Assembly: GCA_965216425.1 (NCBI GenBank)
Contig: CBDCFV010000007.1
Location: 248,001 to 312,000, forward strand
DNA from: CBDCFV01 sp965216425
GTDB lineage: Bacteria > Chloroflexota > Dehalococcoidia > Lucifugimonadales > UBA3495
DNA: 64,000 nucleotides
Direction: 5' to 3'
Within the stretch, counting starts at the first letter, position 1; every line of letters starts with the position of its first letter. Position numbers and translations under genes: made by a program. Below, one piece after another: positions 26,108-34,792 of this stretch. Under the pieces are notes generated by a model. The model did not search any database and had not been told where the DNA came from. It worked only from the letters and a program-made list of their open reading frames with translations.

Positions 26108-26679
26108 AGCAGTTCTCCTGGACCAAACGTTCGCTCACGAGACCAGTAGCGGACGGGAGCATTTTTGATTTTGACGTTGCGGTTAATCTTACACCATGGC
26201 TTACCGCCAAGCTACATGATGCCGGTGGGGCAACTCTTCACCGCAGAGTAGGGAAAGGCAGCGGAGGGAGGTGTGGGAGAAACTTCTAAAATCCGTATCA
26301 TTTTGTGCCATTCCGTATCATTCAGCTTTGGAGATGGGGAGGAATTTCAGATTACCTGCGGCATTTTTTCGCGGTTTGGCACTCTTTGAGCAGTATTTGG
26401 TCGCTTCCGGTACTGTTTTGGGTTGTTATGTGCCACTTCACCCCAGTTACAGGGTCCGTGGGCCGGGCCCGTGGGGCTGGAATCTATGATACTGGCATCT
26501 ATGATAAGGGGATGTTGCCGGGGATGGGAAGGGGCAGGGGGCGCCCTGCATACCGTCCGCTGCATAGACACGATGTTGCCGGGGATGGGAAGGGGCAGGT
26601 GTCATAAGAGTCCCTGAGCTGATCTGCATGGGTGAACAGGGCATTGCCGATTTGCTAGACGAGATTCGTCTTCTGACGC
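26108..26679. other. Intergenic region with direct repeats
   Basis: This 570-bp gap lies upstream of tyrA and beyond the 3' end of the Cys-rich membrane gene. A 28-nt sequence beginning GATGTTGCCGGGGATGG occurs twice without change, at 26511-26538 and 26572-26599. ATCTATGATA is also duplicated just before (about 26483 and 26497). I see no convincing coding frame. The tyrA promoter should be in the first 150 bases, but no clear pair of hexamers stands out. Confidence 0.55.
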
Positions 26680-28230
26680 CTACGCCACTATGGGCTGGGC
26701 GATTATCCACAGGCTTACGACAGTGTACATCACCATCAACGTCAGCATGGGATACTGGCTTTGCGTCGCCGCCCCGTGGTCTTCGAAGATGCGCGCCGCC
26801 GCCAGGTGGGACAGATAGACAGCGAGGATGTGGCCAACCACTATCACCGCGATGGAAAGGTACCACAGGACTGCGGCGTTGATGATGTCTAGATTCAGTT
26901 GGTAGCCGCCGGAGCCGAAGAGGTCCCAGCCGTACCCGAAGGGGTCTGACGCGAGCGGTATGATCAATTGGCCTTGTATGAGCAACAGGTTCACGAAATG
27001 AGCGATGTTGTAAGCCAAGGCAATCGGAATCAGGGAGAAGGCGAAGACGCGGGCCAACTCCATCGCGCCACGGCTTTTGTCAATGGCTCCGGATACAAAG
27101 TAGGTGAAAGCCAAGTAAACCAGGAAGAACACAAGTGGGAACAGCAGCACGCCCAAGGTGTCGGCGATAATCAGGCTGTTGTAGGTCTGGTTGCCCGTCA
27201 GCCAAGGGAAGGCGGTCGCGGAAAAGGTCTGGAACTCCACCCATCCGGGCGTAGCACTGAAGCCGTCGAAGGTCACCGTAGCCAGCAGGAGCACTACGAC
27301 AGCCAACACGTCGTTAGTGACGCCGTGGCTGCGGGCCAAGCCGATGGCCCAAGGGCGAAGGTTTACTTCCCTGTTTTGGGCCTTCTCGAAACACTCGTAG
27401 CAGTCAACGCACTCACCATTCCGGTCAAGACAGCCCGCGTCACACTCCCCGCACAGGATAGGGTCCTTCACCCGCACTTCGGTGGGAGAGAACTTGGCCA
27501 GCAAGCCGAATGCGACGGTGAAGACTTCGGCGTGGCGCAGCCATTGGTGCTTGCCGAACACCGCCATGCCGCCCAACGTAAGGATGGAATACAGCGTCAC
27601 AACTATGGCGACGCGACTCGGTACGGGCGACTCGGGGAAGGCATCCTGCAGCCAAGCGAATGCCAGGAAGAGAGCGAATGCCGGCCAGACGCCCCAACTT
27701 GACGGGTAAGCCTTTTTCGGGGACAGGTTTCCGCAGGTGGCTTTTCTATGCAGGTATTCCACCCACCCGAATAGTATCTTCCAAGGGTTGATGACGGCCC
27801 AGACGTTGCCGATCAAGGTCACGACGTAAGCCATGCCAACCCACCAGATGATCCAAACGAAAGTGGGCGCGAAGTTCGACGACGGTGTTTGTACTCCAAT
27901 GAACCCGCTGACCAGGACCAACGCCAACAGGAAGACCGACAATGCCTTGACCGGCAGCGATAGCAACGGAGTGGCTGTGGCGACCCTGAACCACCCGTGT
28001 TGCAGCAGGTTGTGTCTCCAGTAGCCGGCTCCCCCGGTCCCGCCCCTGACGAACAGGCCTATGACGGCGAAGGACAAAGCGACGACTGCGCCTGCGCCGA
28101 TCAGGAAAAGTCCCAAGGGTGCGGGCAATTCGGTGCGTTCGCCGAACCCATGAGCGTAGACCGGATGCAGGGCCAGCGCCGCGCCCAGGACAGACACGAC
28201 CAGGACGGCCTTCATCTTCGTCATAGGCAC
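26680..28230 (-). CDS. Polytopic membrane protein with a six-Cys cluster ('fenitrothion hydrolase'-like family)
   Basis: A 516-aa protein with an N-terminal signal-like segment ending VYAHGFGERTELPAPLG, then about ten membrane helices. A soluble loop at residues 260-280 holds six cysteines in the pattern C-x2-C-x3-C-x6-C-x2-C-x2-C, able to bind a metal or Fe-S cluster. The N-terminal HGxxxRxELPxPL pattern recalls membrane proteins of Actinobacteria and Chloroflexota labelled fenitrothion hydrolase in databases; I doubt that label describes the real job. The next gene upstream encodes a FixH/YtkA-like protein, hinting at metal or respiratory function. Function unknown. Confidence 0.6.
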   Translation of the reverse strand: MPMTKMKAVLVVSVLGAALALHPVYAHGFGERTELPAPLGLFLIGAGAVVALSFAVIGLFVRGGTGGAGYWRHNLLQHGWFRVATATPLLSLPVKALSVFLLALVLVSGFIGVQTPSSNFAPTFVWIIWWVGMAYVVTLIGNVWAVINPWKILFGWVEYLHRKATCGNLSPKKAYPSSWGVWPAFALFLAFAWLQDAFPESPVPSRVAIVVTLYSILTLGGMAVFGKHQWLRHAEVFTVAFGLLAKFSPTEVRVKDPILCGECDAGCLDRNGECVDCYECFEKAQNREVNLRPWAIGLARSHGVTNDVLAVVVLLLATVTFDGFSATPGWVEFQTFSATAFPWLTGNQTYNSLIIADTLGVLLFPLVFFLVYLAFTYFVSGAIDKSRGAMELARVFAFSLIPIALAYNIAHFVNLLLIQGQLIIPLASDPFGYGWDLFGSGGYQLNLDIINAAVLWYLSIAVIVVGHILAVYLSHLAAARIFEDHGAATQSQYPMLTLMVMYTVVSLWIIAQPIVA

Positions 28231-28360
28231 GTGGATTTAGGTCCCGAATAATCGATCATTCGCTTCAACCCCCTCCAGAGGTCTTCAAGAGTCCCTTCTC
28301 CCAGGCGGGAGGGAACTTGTTGATATTTGATTGGCCCAAGCATTACTTGCGCCTAAGAGC

Positions 28361-28577
28361 CTATCTCAAAACCAATCAGTCTTACCGATTTCCCAACGCC
28401 GCTTCCCGAGGCCCATAGATTCCCGCCTGCGCGGGAATGACGGGTTGGGTGCGGGAATGACGGGATAGACGGTGGAATGGCGGGTTGGGCATTCCACCAC
28501 GGCGGGTTGGGCATTCCACCACGGCGGGTTGGGTATTCCACCATGTTTGTTGGGTACTTCACCATGTCTTGAGATAG
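28361..28577. repeat. MITE-like repeat cluster with terminal inverted repeats
   Basis: CTATCTCAA at 28361-28369 and its reverse complement TTGAGATAG at 28569-28577 bound a 217-bp noncoding block; the match extends to 11 of 12 bases. Inside are a palindrome (28419-28438, ATTCCCGC/GCGGGAAT) and a tandem array of a 22-bp unit (28479-28500, 28501-28522, 28523-28544, then a decayed copy to 28565) of the form GGCGGGTTGGG...ATTCCACCA. The end sequence resembles those of some IS5-type elements. The block lies between the Cys-rich membrane gene and the FixH-like gene. Confidence 0.6.
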
Positions 28578-28580
28578 TTT

Positions 28581-29135
28581 CTAACTCGTTCGGCCCCGCC
28601 GTCTGCTTCTCATCCGGGCCAAGACCCAAAATAATACAGCCAAGGCGCCCAGCAGCGCTATCAAGGGATATACAAGGTCAATGCCGGTAGCTTCGGTCAC
28701 TTCCAAGGGCACATGCAAGCTGGCCGGTCCCAAGTGACTGTCGGCCATCAGATTTAAGTCCCAACTTCCTATCAAGTCCAAGGGCACGTTAACGTCGTAA
28801 AACCTGGGAGTTTGCCGCGTGTTCACCGCCTGTACCGGCCCCACGGCAGTTGAGCCTTCGGGGCCGGTCAATGTCACCGTTACGGTTGCGTTGGTCAGCG
28901 CGCCTCCCGACGCGACGTCTTTGACCAAGATGCTCAGGTGGAAGTTGCCGACCTTGGGCCTGCCGGGAAAGATGCCTACGTCAAACGAATAGGGTCCAGC
29001 CCGCGCGTCCCTTACCAAGGGGCGAGTGCCGCCGTTGGCCGTCGCCGCATCAATGCCAGATGTGAAAAACAACGCAGCCGTTAGAAGGGCTAAGGCGACC
29101 TTGGCCGCGATGGGTCGAGAAAGGCCTTGGCTCAT
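28581..29135 (-). CDS. FixH/YtkA-like membrane-anchored protein
   Basis: A 184-aa protein with an N-terminal hydrophobic segment (VALALLTAALFFTSGIDA), an extracytoplasmic beta-sandwich domain of about 110 residues (GPYSFDVGIFPGRPKVGNFHLSILVKD ... GSWDLNLMADSHLG), and a C-terminal membrane helix (YPLIALLGALAVLFWVLAR) followed by a basic tail. This layout matches YtkA/FixH-like proteins tied to copper or cytochrome handling, though the family assignment is tentative. The downstream gene is the Cys-rich membrane protein, 350 bases away across a repeat cluster. Confidence 0.6.
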   Translation of the reverse strand: MSQGLSRPIAAKVALALLTAALFFTSGIDAATANGGTRPLVRDARAGPYSFDVGIFPGRPKVGNFHLSILVKDVASGGALTNATVTVTLTGPEGSTAVGPVQAVNTRQTPRFYDVNVPLDLIGSWDLNLMADSHLGPASLHVPLEVTEATGIDLVYPLIALLGALAVLFWVLARMRSRRRGRTS

Positions 29136-29353
29136 TGTCGGTGGGTTGTACGGGTGATGCTGAAGTTCCCGGCTTTAATGCTCACTATACGATGATAAAA
29201 CGAGACCGATGGGCGGCGCAGCTTTATGGCGGGCAATTCGGGATGGAAAGGCTGCAATACGTGTCGGTTGGGTTAGGGTTAGTAGCGTCTAAAGTAGTGA
29301 GCCGGTGTAATTAAGTGGATACCGGGCCGGTGAATCTTCTTGGAGGGGTCTTC

Positions 29354-30277
29354 CTATGCCAGCGCCGCCTGCAGGAACTCCGGGCGGACCACTTTGCTGT
29401 AGGACTGGCGTTCTTTGACCAAGCCGGCAGCCATCAGGATATCCTGTAGCGATTGGACTTCCGGCTCGTTCAGGTCGGGAGTCGAGGGCCAAGTGTCCTG
29501 CTGTTTGTACCGGGCCACGGAGCGGACAATCAGTTCCTTGGGTACATCCGGAAAAAAGGAGGCGATGGCTTCCCCGATTGCCGTTGGGTCGTTGTTGCTC
29601 AACCAAGCCAACGCGCGGGCGTATCCCCGGATGAAACGGTGCACCACCTCTTGATTGGCATCCAGATACCTATTGGTCGCGGCGAAGGAACTGAACGCTA
29701 TATGCCCGTTGGCAGGGCCCACGGCTATTGCGACGTGGGCGGTCTCGTCGGCGATGAGTTGCTCGGCGGCCGGCAACGGCAAGTGGATGAAGTCTCCCTC
29801 GCCTCGGCGGAAGGTGTCGACCGCTTCCTGCAACGACAAGCCGGGAAGCAGCTTGAGCCCGGCCGGGTCCACGCCATGGTTGCGCAAGGCGAACTGAAAT
29901 GACGCCCAAGGCATGGGAGAAAAACCGACCGGTATGACAGTGGCGCCTTCAAGGGAAGCCCATTCGAACTCGGTGACATCGTTGCGGCCCAAAACAAAGA
30001 AGCCGTCGCGTGAGTTAATCTTGGCTATGTGGGCCGGCACCACTTCCGCTCCCCAGTCTGAGGCAATCAGCGAACGCATGACGCCGCTGCCGGAGATGTC
30101 GGCTGCCCCCTGAATCAACGCGCTGTGGACGTGGGCGTATTGGGGCGGACAGGTAAAGAAGGTAACGTCCAGCCCCTCGCTTTCCAGGAAGCCGCCGGCC
30201 ACCGAAACGTAGATGGGCGTGTAAAAGACGGAACGAAAGACCTCCATCAGACGCAGGGGGTAAGGGCTGGTGACCAA
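29354..30277 (-). CDS. NMT1/THI5-like ABC-type substrate-binding protein
   Basis: A 307-aa periplasmic-binding-fold protein (YTPIYVSVAGGFLESEGLDVTFF, then a two-lobe pattern with VIPVGFSPMPWASFQFALRNHGVDP). This family binds nitrate, sulfonates, thiamine precursors or similar solutes. No signal peptide or lipobox is visible: the chain begins MVTSPYPLRLMEVF. That is odd for a transporter component and suggests a cytosolic enzyme-like or regulatory use. No permease or ATPase gene is adjacent. It precedes an alpha/beta hydrolase by 78 bases. Confidence 0.75.
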   Translation of the reverse strand: MVTSPYPLRLMEVFRSVFYTPIYVSVAGGFLESEGLDVTFFTCPPQYAHVHSALIQGAADISGSGVMRSLIASDWGAEVVPAHIAKINSRDGFFVLGRNDVTEFEWASLEGATVIPVGFSPMPWASFQFALRNHGVDPAGLKLLPGLSLQEAVDTFRRGEGDFIHLPLPAAEQLIADETAHVAIAVGPANGHIAFSSFAATNRYLDANQEVVHRFIRGYARALAWLSNNDPTAIGEAIASFFPDVPKELIVRSVARYKQQDTWPSTPDLNEPEVQSLQDILMAAGLVKERQSYSKVVRPEFLQAALA

Positions 30278-30355
30278 GAGGCCTCCTCATACTGAGAAAT
30301 TTTGCCCACGTTGGGGGACGGCTTATCAAATGCGCCAGGTATTTGAGATGGTTGC

Positions 30356-31150
30356 TCAGGGTTGTAAGAACGGCAGAAGGGCGCCTACGAAGGCTTCAGG
30401 GTCTTCGATTTGGGGGATGTGGCCCAGCCCGGGAAGTATCACTTTGCTGGCGTTGACGATGTTGTTGTGCAGGAATTCCTCGCCGTCTCGAAGCCGGTCT
30501 ATCTCGCCGTACATAACCATGGTGGCGGTGGCCTGTATTCTGGGGAGCCGCGACATGATGTCGTAATGGGCAAGGGACTCCATCAGCTTTTTGACCCAGA
30601 CGCCTGCTTGGGCCCTTGTCCGGTTGTTCGCTTCCACCCACTCCGGTCGAGGGTCTGCGAACGTGGTTGCGGCCTTCAACTCCTCCGCAGTGCGCGGGAC
30701 CGGTAAGCCGTCTTTGTCGTAACCGGCAGAGGCCTCCTCCAACCGTTGGCGCGCGATGTGAGGATCCCACACAGGGGCGCCGACAAGCACCAGCTTGTCC
30801 AACCGTTCCGGGAAGCTGGCGGCCATCTCGGTTGCCAGCACGGCCCCCACGGAGTTGCCGACGTAGTGGCCCCGGTGGATGTTCAGGATCTGGCAAGCGT
30901 GGTCCAGGGCGTTGGCGTAGTCGGGGATGTTGAAGTGGCGTTGGGGCTTATCGGATTCGCCGTGTCCAAGCATGTCAAACGCGTAGCAGGTGTAATGCTG
31001 GCTGAGGGAGTCGATTACGGTATGCCATGCCCAGGTAGACGTACCAAGGGGATGAAGCATCACCAGAGGGTAGCCGCTGCCTTGCTTCACGAAGTGCATG
31101 TTGCCTTCAGGTGTCGGCACTTTGTCGGTGAGGTCTCGTCGGACGAACAT
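30356..31150 (-). CDS. Alpha/beta hydrolase
   Basis: A 264-aa hydrolase-fold protein. The oxyanion region is MLHPLGTSTWAWH, the nucleophile elbow is GNSVGA (Ser), and the late GLGHIPQIEDP carries the catalytic histidine, as in MhpC and haloalkane-dehalogenase-like members. The substrate is unknown. It is upstream of the NMT1-like gene and probably cotranscribed with it. Confidence 0.85.
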   Translation of the reverse strand: MFVRRDLTDKVPTPEGNMHFVKQGSGYPLVMLHPLGTSTWAWHTVIDSLSQHYTCYAFDMLGHGESDKPQRHFNIPDYANALDHACQILNIHRGHYVGNSVGAVLATEMAASFPERLDKLVLVGAPVWDPHIARQRLEEASAGYDKDGLPVPRTAEELKAATTFADPRPEWVEANNRTRAQAGVWVKKLMESLAHYDIMSRLPRIQATATMVMYGEIDRLRDGEEFLHNNIVNASKVILPGLGHIPQIEDPEAFVGALLPFLQP

Positions 31151-31473
31151 ATACCCTCCTGTTTTCCGCCGATTTTCGTAGGACAGTGGATTATCAGGAC
31201 TCGGAAATCCAAAGGGTCGCCGTTATCGTACTCACTGGGTATGGGCGTGTCAATTTGGGCGGCGGGCGGCGCCATTGCAGCACTGATGCTAAGGGAGCGG
31301 TCCGCGCTTGGTTGACCTTACGGCAGCCGTGTGACAGAATCGATGGAGAGAGGCTGTCGCCGTCAGTACAGGGCGGCGAACTTCTCCTCGAAAACCTCCA
31401 GTCCTCTGCCATAACGGCGATTCCGTTGCGTGTGGAACCCTCTTGAGTCAACCTTTCGGCCGGCGGTGGGACC
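31151..31473. other. Intergenic region carrying the otsAB promoter
   Basis: The gap separates the divergent hydrolase and otsA genes. On the + strand TTGACC (31312-31317), a 17-bp spacer and CAGAAT (31335-31340) form a moderate promoter about 130 bases before otsA. Nothing else is recognised. Confidence 0.4.
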
Positions 31474-32979
31474 ATGATGCCAGTGTGGAACAGGGCCAGC
31501 TTGCGGCGAATGGTACAACGGGAATTGGGCGATTACCGGTTGGTGGTTGTGTCCAACCGCCAGCCTTACATCCATGAAATGGTCGAAGGACAGCTACGCT
31601 ACGCGGTGCCCGCGGGCGGGGTAACGACGGCCATAGACCCCGTTATGCAGGAGTGCGCCGGGACTTGGATTGCCTACGGTGGAGGCAAGGGCGACTGGTA
31701 CGCGGTAGACGAGAAAAACAGGATCCAAGTTCCTCCGGACGACCCTGCGTACACGTTGCGGTTAGTGTGGCTTACGGAGGAAGAAGAAACAGGATATTAT
31801 GACGGCTTTTCCAACGCCGCTTTGTGGCCGCTGTGTCACAATGCCTACACCGAGCCGGTGTTCGAGTTGGGCGATTGGGAGACCTACCGGGCGGTAAACC
31901 AGCGGTTCGCCAGACAGGTCCTGGACGAAATCGGTGGCGGGCCCGCCGCGGTTTTCACTCAAGACTATCACCTTGCGCTGCTGCCTCGCTTGATTCGAAA
32001 CGCCGACCCGGACATCATAACCGGGCAATTCTGGCACATTCCTTGGCCCAGCCCGGAGATTTTCCGCATTTGCCCTTGGCAAGAGGAGATGCTGGACGGC
32101 CTGTTGGGCAACGATATGCTGGGATTCCACATAGGCGACCATTGCAACAACTTCCTGGACACTGTTTCCAGGGTTATGGATGGCCAGGTAGACCATGAGT
32201 ACAGCCGGATCAGCTATGCAGGGGAACCCACCCTGGTTAGACCATACCCGATCAGCGTGGACTTCGAGGAGATAAATCGGGACGCCCAGAGTTGCTACGT
32301 AACCGAGGAGATGGAGCGATTAACCGATGAACTGAACCTGGAAGGGATGCTGGTGGGCTTGGGTATAGACAGGATCGACTACACCAAGGGTATTCCGCAC
32401 CGCTTCCGGGCGATGAAGAAGTTCTTTGAAAAATATCCGGAGTTTATCGGGAAGGTGGTTTTCATCCAAGCCGGCGTCATGAGCCGGACCCAAGTGGACG
32501 CCTACCAGCAACTGTCCGAGCAGATAGACGAGTTGCTGGAGGAGATCAATGGCAGGTTTGCCCGGCCCGGCTGGCAGCCCATAATCTACATGCCAAACGA
32601 CCTGCCCGACTTGACATTGATGGCCATGAGGCGCCTTGCTCGCTTCTGTGTCGTCAGTTCCCTCCACGATGGGATGAACCTGGTGGCGAAGGAGTTCGCG
32701 GCCAGCCGGTTCGATGAGGACGGCGTATTGATACTCAGCCCGTTCACCGGAGCGGCGCAAGAGCTTACGGAAGCCTTGATCGTCAACCCCTACGCCGCCG
32801 AGGTCTTCGCCGACTCCATATACCAAGCCGTGAAGATGCCCTACGAGGAACGCCGTTCGCGGATGGTCCACATGCGCACTATTGTGCAAGAGAATAACAT
32901 CTACAAGTGGGCTGCGTTGATGCTGGTGGACTTGATGCAAGGCGCAAGGCGGGGCCGGAGGCCCATACAAAGCGCTTAA
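31474..32979 (+). CDS. otsA: Trehalose-6-phosphate synthase
   Basis: A 501-aa GT20 glycosyltransferase joining UDP-glucose (or another NDP-glucose) with glucose 6-phosphate. The chain shows LVVVSNRQPY at the front (family start), QDYHLALLPRLIR, FWHIPWPSPEIFRICPW and the donor-site segment LGIDRIDYTKGIPHRF, then NLVAKEF near 405. The phosphatase follows, giving the two-step trehalose route for osmotic or stress protection. Confidence 0.93.
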   Translation: MMPVWNRASLRRMVQRELGDYRLVVVSNRQPYIHEMVEGQLRYAVPAGGVTTAIDPVMQECAGTWIAYGGGKGDWYAVDEKNRIQVPPDDPAYTLRLVWLTEEEETGYYDGFSNAALWPLCHNAYTEPVFELGDWETYRAVNQRFARQVLDEIGGGPAAVFTQDYHLALLPRLIRNADPDIITGQFWHIPWPSPEIFRICPWQEEMLDGLLGNDMLGFHIGDHCNNFLDTVSRVMDGQVDHEYSRISYAGEPTLVRPYPISVDFEEINRDAQSCYVTEEMERLTDELNLEGMLVGLGIDRIDYTKGIPHRFRAMKKFFEKYPEFIGKVVFIQAGVMSRTQVDAYQQLSEQIDELLEEINGRFARPGWQPIIYMPNDLPDLTLMAMRRLARFCVVSSLHDGMNLVAKEFAASRFDEDGVLILSPFTGAAQELTEALIVNPYAAEVFADSIYQAVKMPYEERRSRMVHMRTIVQENNIYKWAALMLVDLMQGARRGRRPIQSA

Positions 32980-33035
32980 CCGGAAGTCGACCCGCTACCA
33001 CTAATTCTGCCAAACCCTACGCCTTTCAGACATTC

Positions 33036-33818
33036 ATGCCGCACCTTCTCTACGTATGGTCAGCCGTCAGCCGGCGGATACGGGAAGCGTCCAGAACGTT
33101 GCTGGCGTTCGACTTCGACGGCACCCTGACGCCGATCGTGGACCGCCCTGACCAAGCTGTGCTCGCGCCGGAGGCAAGAGGTATCCTGGCGTCGTTGAGC
33201 AAGCAGGACCGTTACTTGACGGGCATCATAAGCGGGAGAAGCTTGGCAGATATACGGGTTCGCGCCGATGTGCCAGGGTTGGTCTACGCCGGGAACCACG
33301 GTCTGGAGATGGCGGGGCCCGGCTTGGACTTTGTGCATCCCGGCGCCGGGAAACTGCGAGAAACCCAAACGGAGCTATGCCGCCAATTGCGTTCAGACCT
33401 GGCGGACCTGCCCGGCGTATTGGTGGAAGACAAGGGCCTTACCCTCAGCGTTCATTACCGCATGGCGGCGGAGAATGCCGCCGTCGAAGTTGAAGCGCGG
33501 TTCAACGACGCAGTCTCCCCTTTCGTGTACCCCGGCGGTCTGCGAACCACCAAAGGAAAAATGGTGCTGGAGGTGCGGCCGGACCTTGCTTGGGGCAAGG
33601 GGGAGGCGATAGCCCGGCTGTGGGAGGTTTATCCCGACCTTTCCTTGACAATTTTCTTTGGGGACGACGTGACGGACGAAGACGGCTTCGCGGCGGTCCA
33701 AGCCCGAGGCGGCATAGCGGTGTTCGTTGGTGAAGGAAGATCTCCAACCCAGGCGCTGCACCGTTTGGACTCGCCCAAGGAAGTGACGGAAACGATGAGA
33801 CTATTGGAGAGTGATTAG
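33036..33818 (+). CDS. otsB: Trehalose-6-phosphate phosphatase
   Basis: A 260-aa HAD-superfamily phosphatase. I take the ATG at 33036 (MPHLLYVWSAVSRRI), since the open frame further upstream overlaps otsA and is not family-like. Motif I is LLAFDFDGTLTPI, motif II lies in GIISGRSLADI, and the Mg2+ motif is FFGDDVTDEDGF. It converts trehalose 6-phosphate to trehalose and is paired with otsA 57 bases upstream. Confidence 0.92.
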   Translation: MPHLLYVWSAVSRRIREASRTLLAFDFDGTLTPIVDRPDQAVLAPEARGILASLSKQDRYLTGIISGRSLADIRVRADVPGLVYAGNHGLEMAGPGLDFVHPGAGKLRETQTELCRQLRSDLADLPGVLVEDKGLTLSVHYRMAAENAAVEVEARFNDAVSPFVYPGGLRTTKGKMVLEVRPDLAWGKGEAIARLWEVYPDLSLTIFFGDDVTDEDGFAAVQARGGIAVFVGEGRSPTQALHRLDSPKEVTETMRLLESD

Positions 33819-33902
33819 CGGGGCGCGGGCCGGCAGGCTCCAGCATATTTTTATGATAACTTGCATCGCTTGATATGTTAGATTCCCATGACGATTGGGG
33901 TA

Positions 33903-33911
33903 TGTTAGAAT
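33903..33911 (+). promoter_or_regulatory. Extended -10 element upstream of the HAD gene
   Basis: TGTTAGAAT (TG, one base, TAGAAT) is preceded by a near copy (TATGTTAGATT at 33874) 27 bp upstream. The same TATGTTAGAAT string occurs upstream of metG (16292-16302). No good -35 is visible, so the call rests on the extended -10. Confidence 0.35.
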
Positions 33912-34010
33912 CCGGGCACCTTGTCCCACCATGAATTTTTCCACCACGGCGCCCCGGCTGCGGCGGCCCGCCGGCCGCGAACGCTGGGAGTCCAAGGGAT
34001 GACCTGGTAG

Positions 34011-34745
34011 ATGATCAAAGCGGTCTCGTTCGATCTCTACAACACGTTAGTCCAGTTCTGGCCTCCGTTAGGCGAAGTGCAGCAATCGGCCTGCCGTGAA
34101 CTGGGCCTGAATGTGTCACAGTCGGGCATTCAACAGGGATACGCTGTCGCCGACGTTTACTTCAACCAGGAAAATGCCCGGTATTCCCTTGGATCGCGGA
34201 CTGAAGAGGAGAGGCTGGACTTCTTCGCCAAGTACGAGCAGATCATCCTGGAGAACGCCGGGGTACCCGTGTCCTTCACGCTGGCAAAACAGATATGGAT
34301 TATGGCTATGACCATCCCCAAGGACTTCGTACCCTACGACGACGCCATACCGGTCTTGTCCAGTTTGCACAAGCAAGGGTACATTCTGGGGGTGTTGTCC
34401 AACTTGCGACGGGACATGCGCCAGCTTTGCGAAAACATGGGGTTCAGCCCCTATCTGGACTTCTACATCAGCCCTGCAGAAGCCGGGGAAGAAAAACCTC
34501 ACGCCACCATGTTTAAGACGGCGTTGAGGCTGACGGCCGCTGCCGCCGCAGAGTCCGTCCACGTGGGCGATCAGTACCGTTCCGATGTCCTGGGGGCCAG
34601 GGCAGTTGGAATGCACGGGGTGTTGATAGACCGGGGCGGCTGGCAGAAAGAAGAAGTCGACTGCCCCAAGATTTCCAATCTGGTCGAGTTGCAACAGCTA
34701 TTGACGGACGCTCCCCAGTCGCTTTCTCCGCGCCCCAGGACGTAA
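34011..34745 (+). CDS. HAD-superfamily hydrolase
   Basis: A 244-aa haloacid-dehalogenase-type hydrolase. Motif I is SFDLYNTLV (nucleophile Asp), motif II is GVLSNL, motif III Lys is in EAGEEKPHATMF, and motif IV is HVGDQYRSDVLGARAVGM. The helical cap sits between motifs I and II. DxYxT rather than DxDxT at motif I fits the dehalogenase/phosphoglycolate-phosphatase-like group. The substrate is unknown. The selenoprotein gene follows 47 bases later. Confidence 0.85.
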   Translation: MIKAVSFDLYNTLVQFWPPLGEVQQSACRELGLNVSQSGIQQGYAVADVYFNQENARYSLGSRTEEERLDFFAKYEQIILENAGVPVSFTLAKQIWIMAMTIPKDFVPYDDAIPVLSSLHKQGYILGVLSNLRRDMRQLCENMGFSPYLDFYISPAEAGEEKPHATMFKTALRLTAAAAAESVHVGDQYRSDVLGARAVGMHGVLIDRGGWQKEEVDCPKISNLVELQQLLTDAPQSLSPRPRT

Positions 34746-34792
34746 CGGTCGTCGGCTGGGCGCGTTCCCAAGTACTCGATAGGAGACATAAG

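Noticed and set aside
26511..28565. CRISPR array from the repeats around 26.5 and 28.5 kb
   Set aside because: Only two copies with one spacer in the first case, head-to-tail copies without spacers in the second, and no cas genes.
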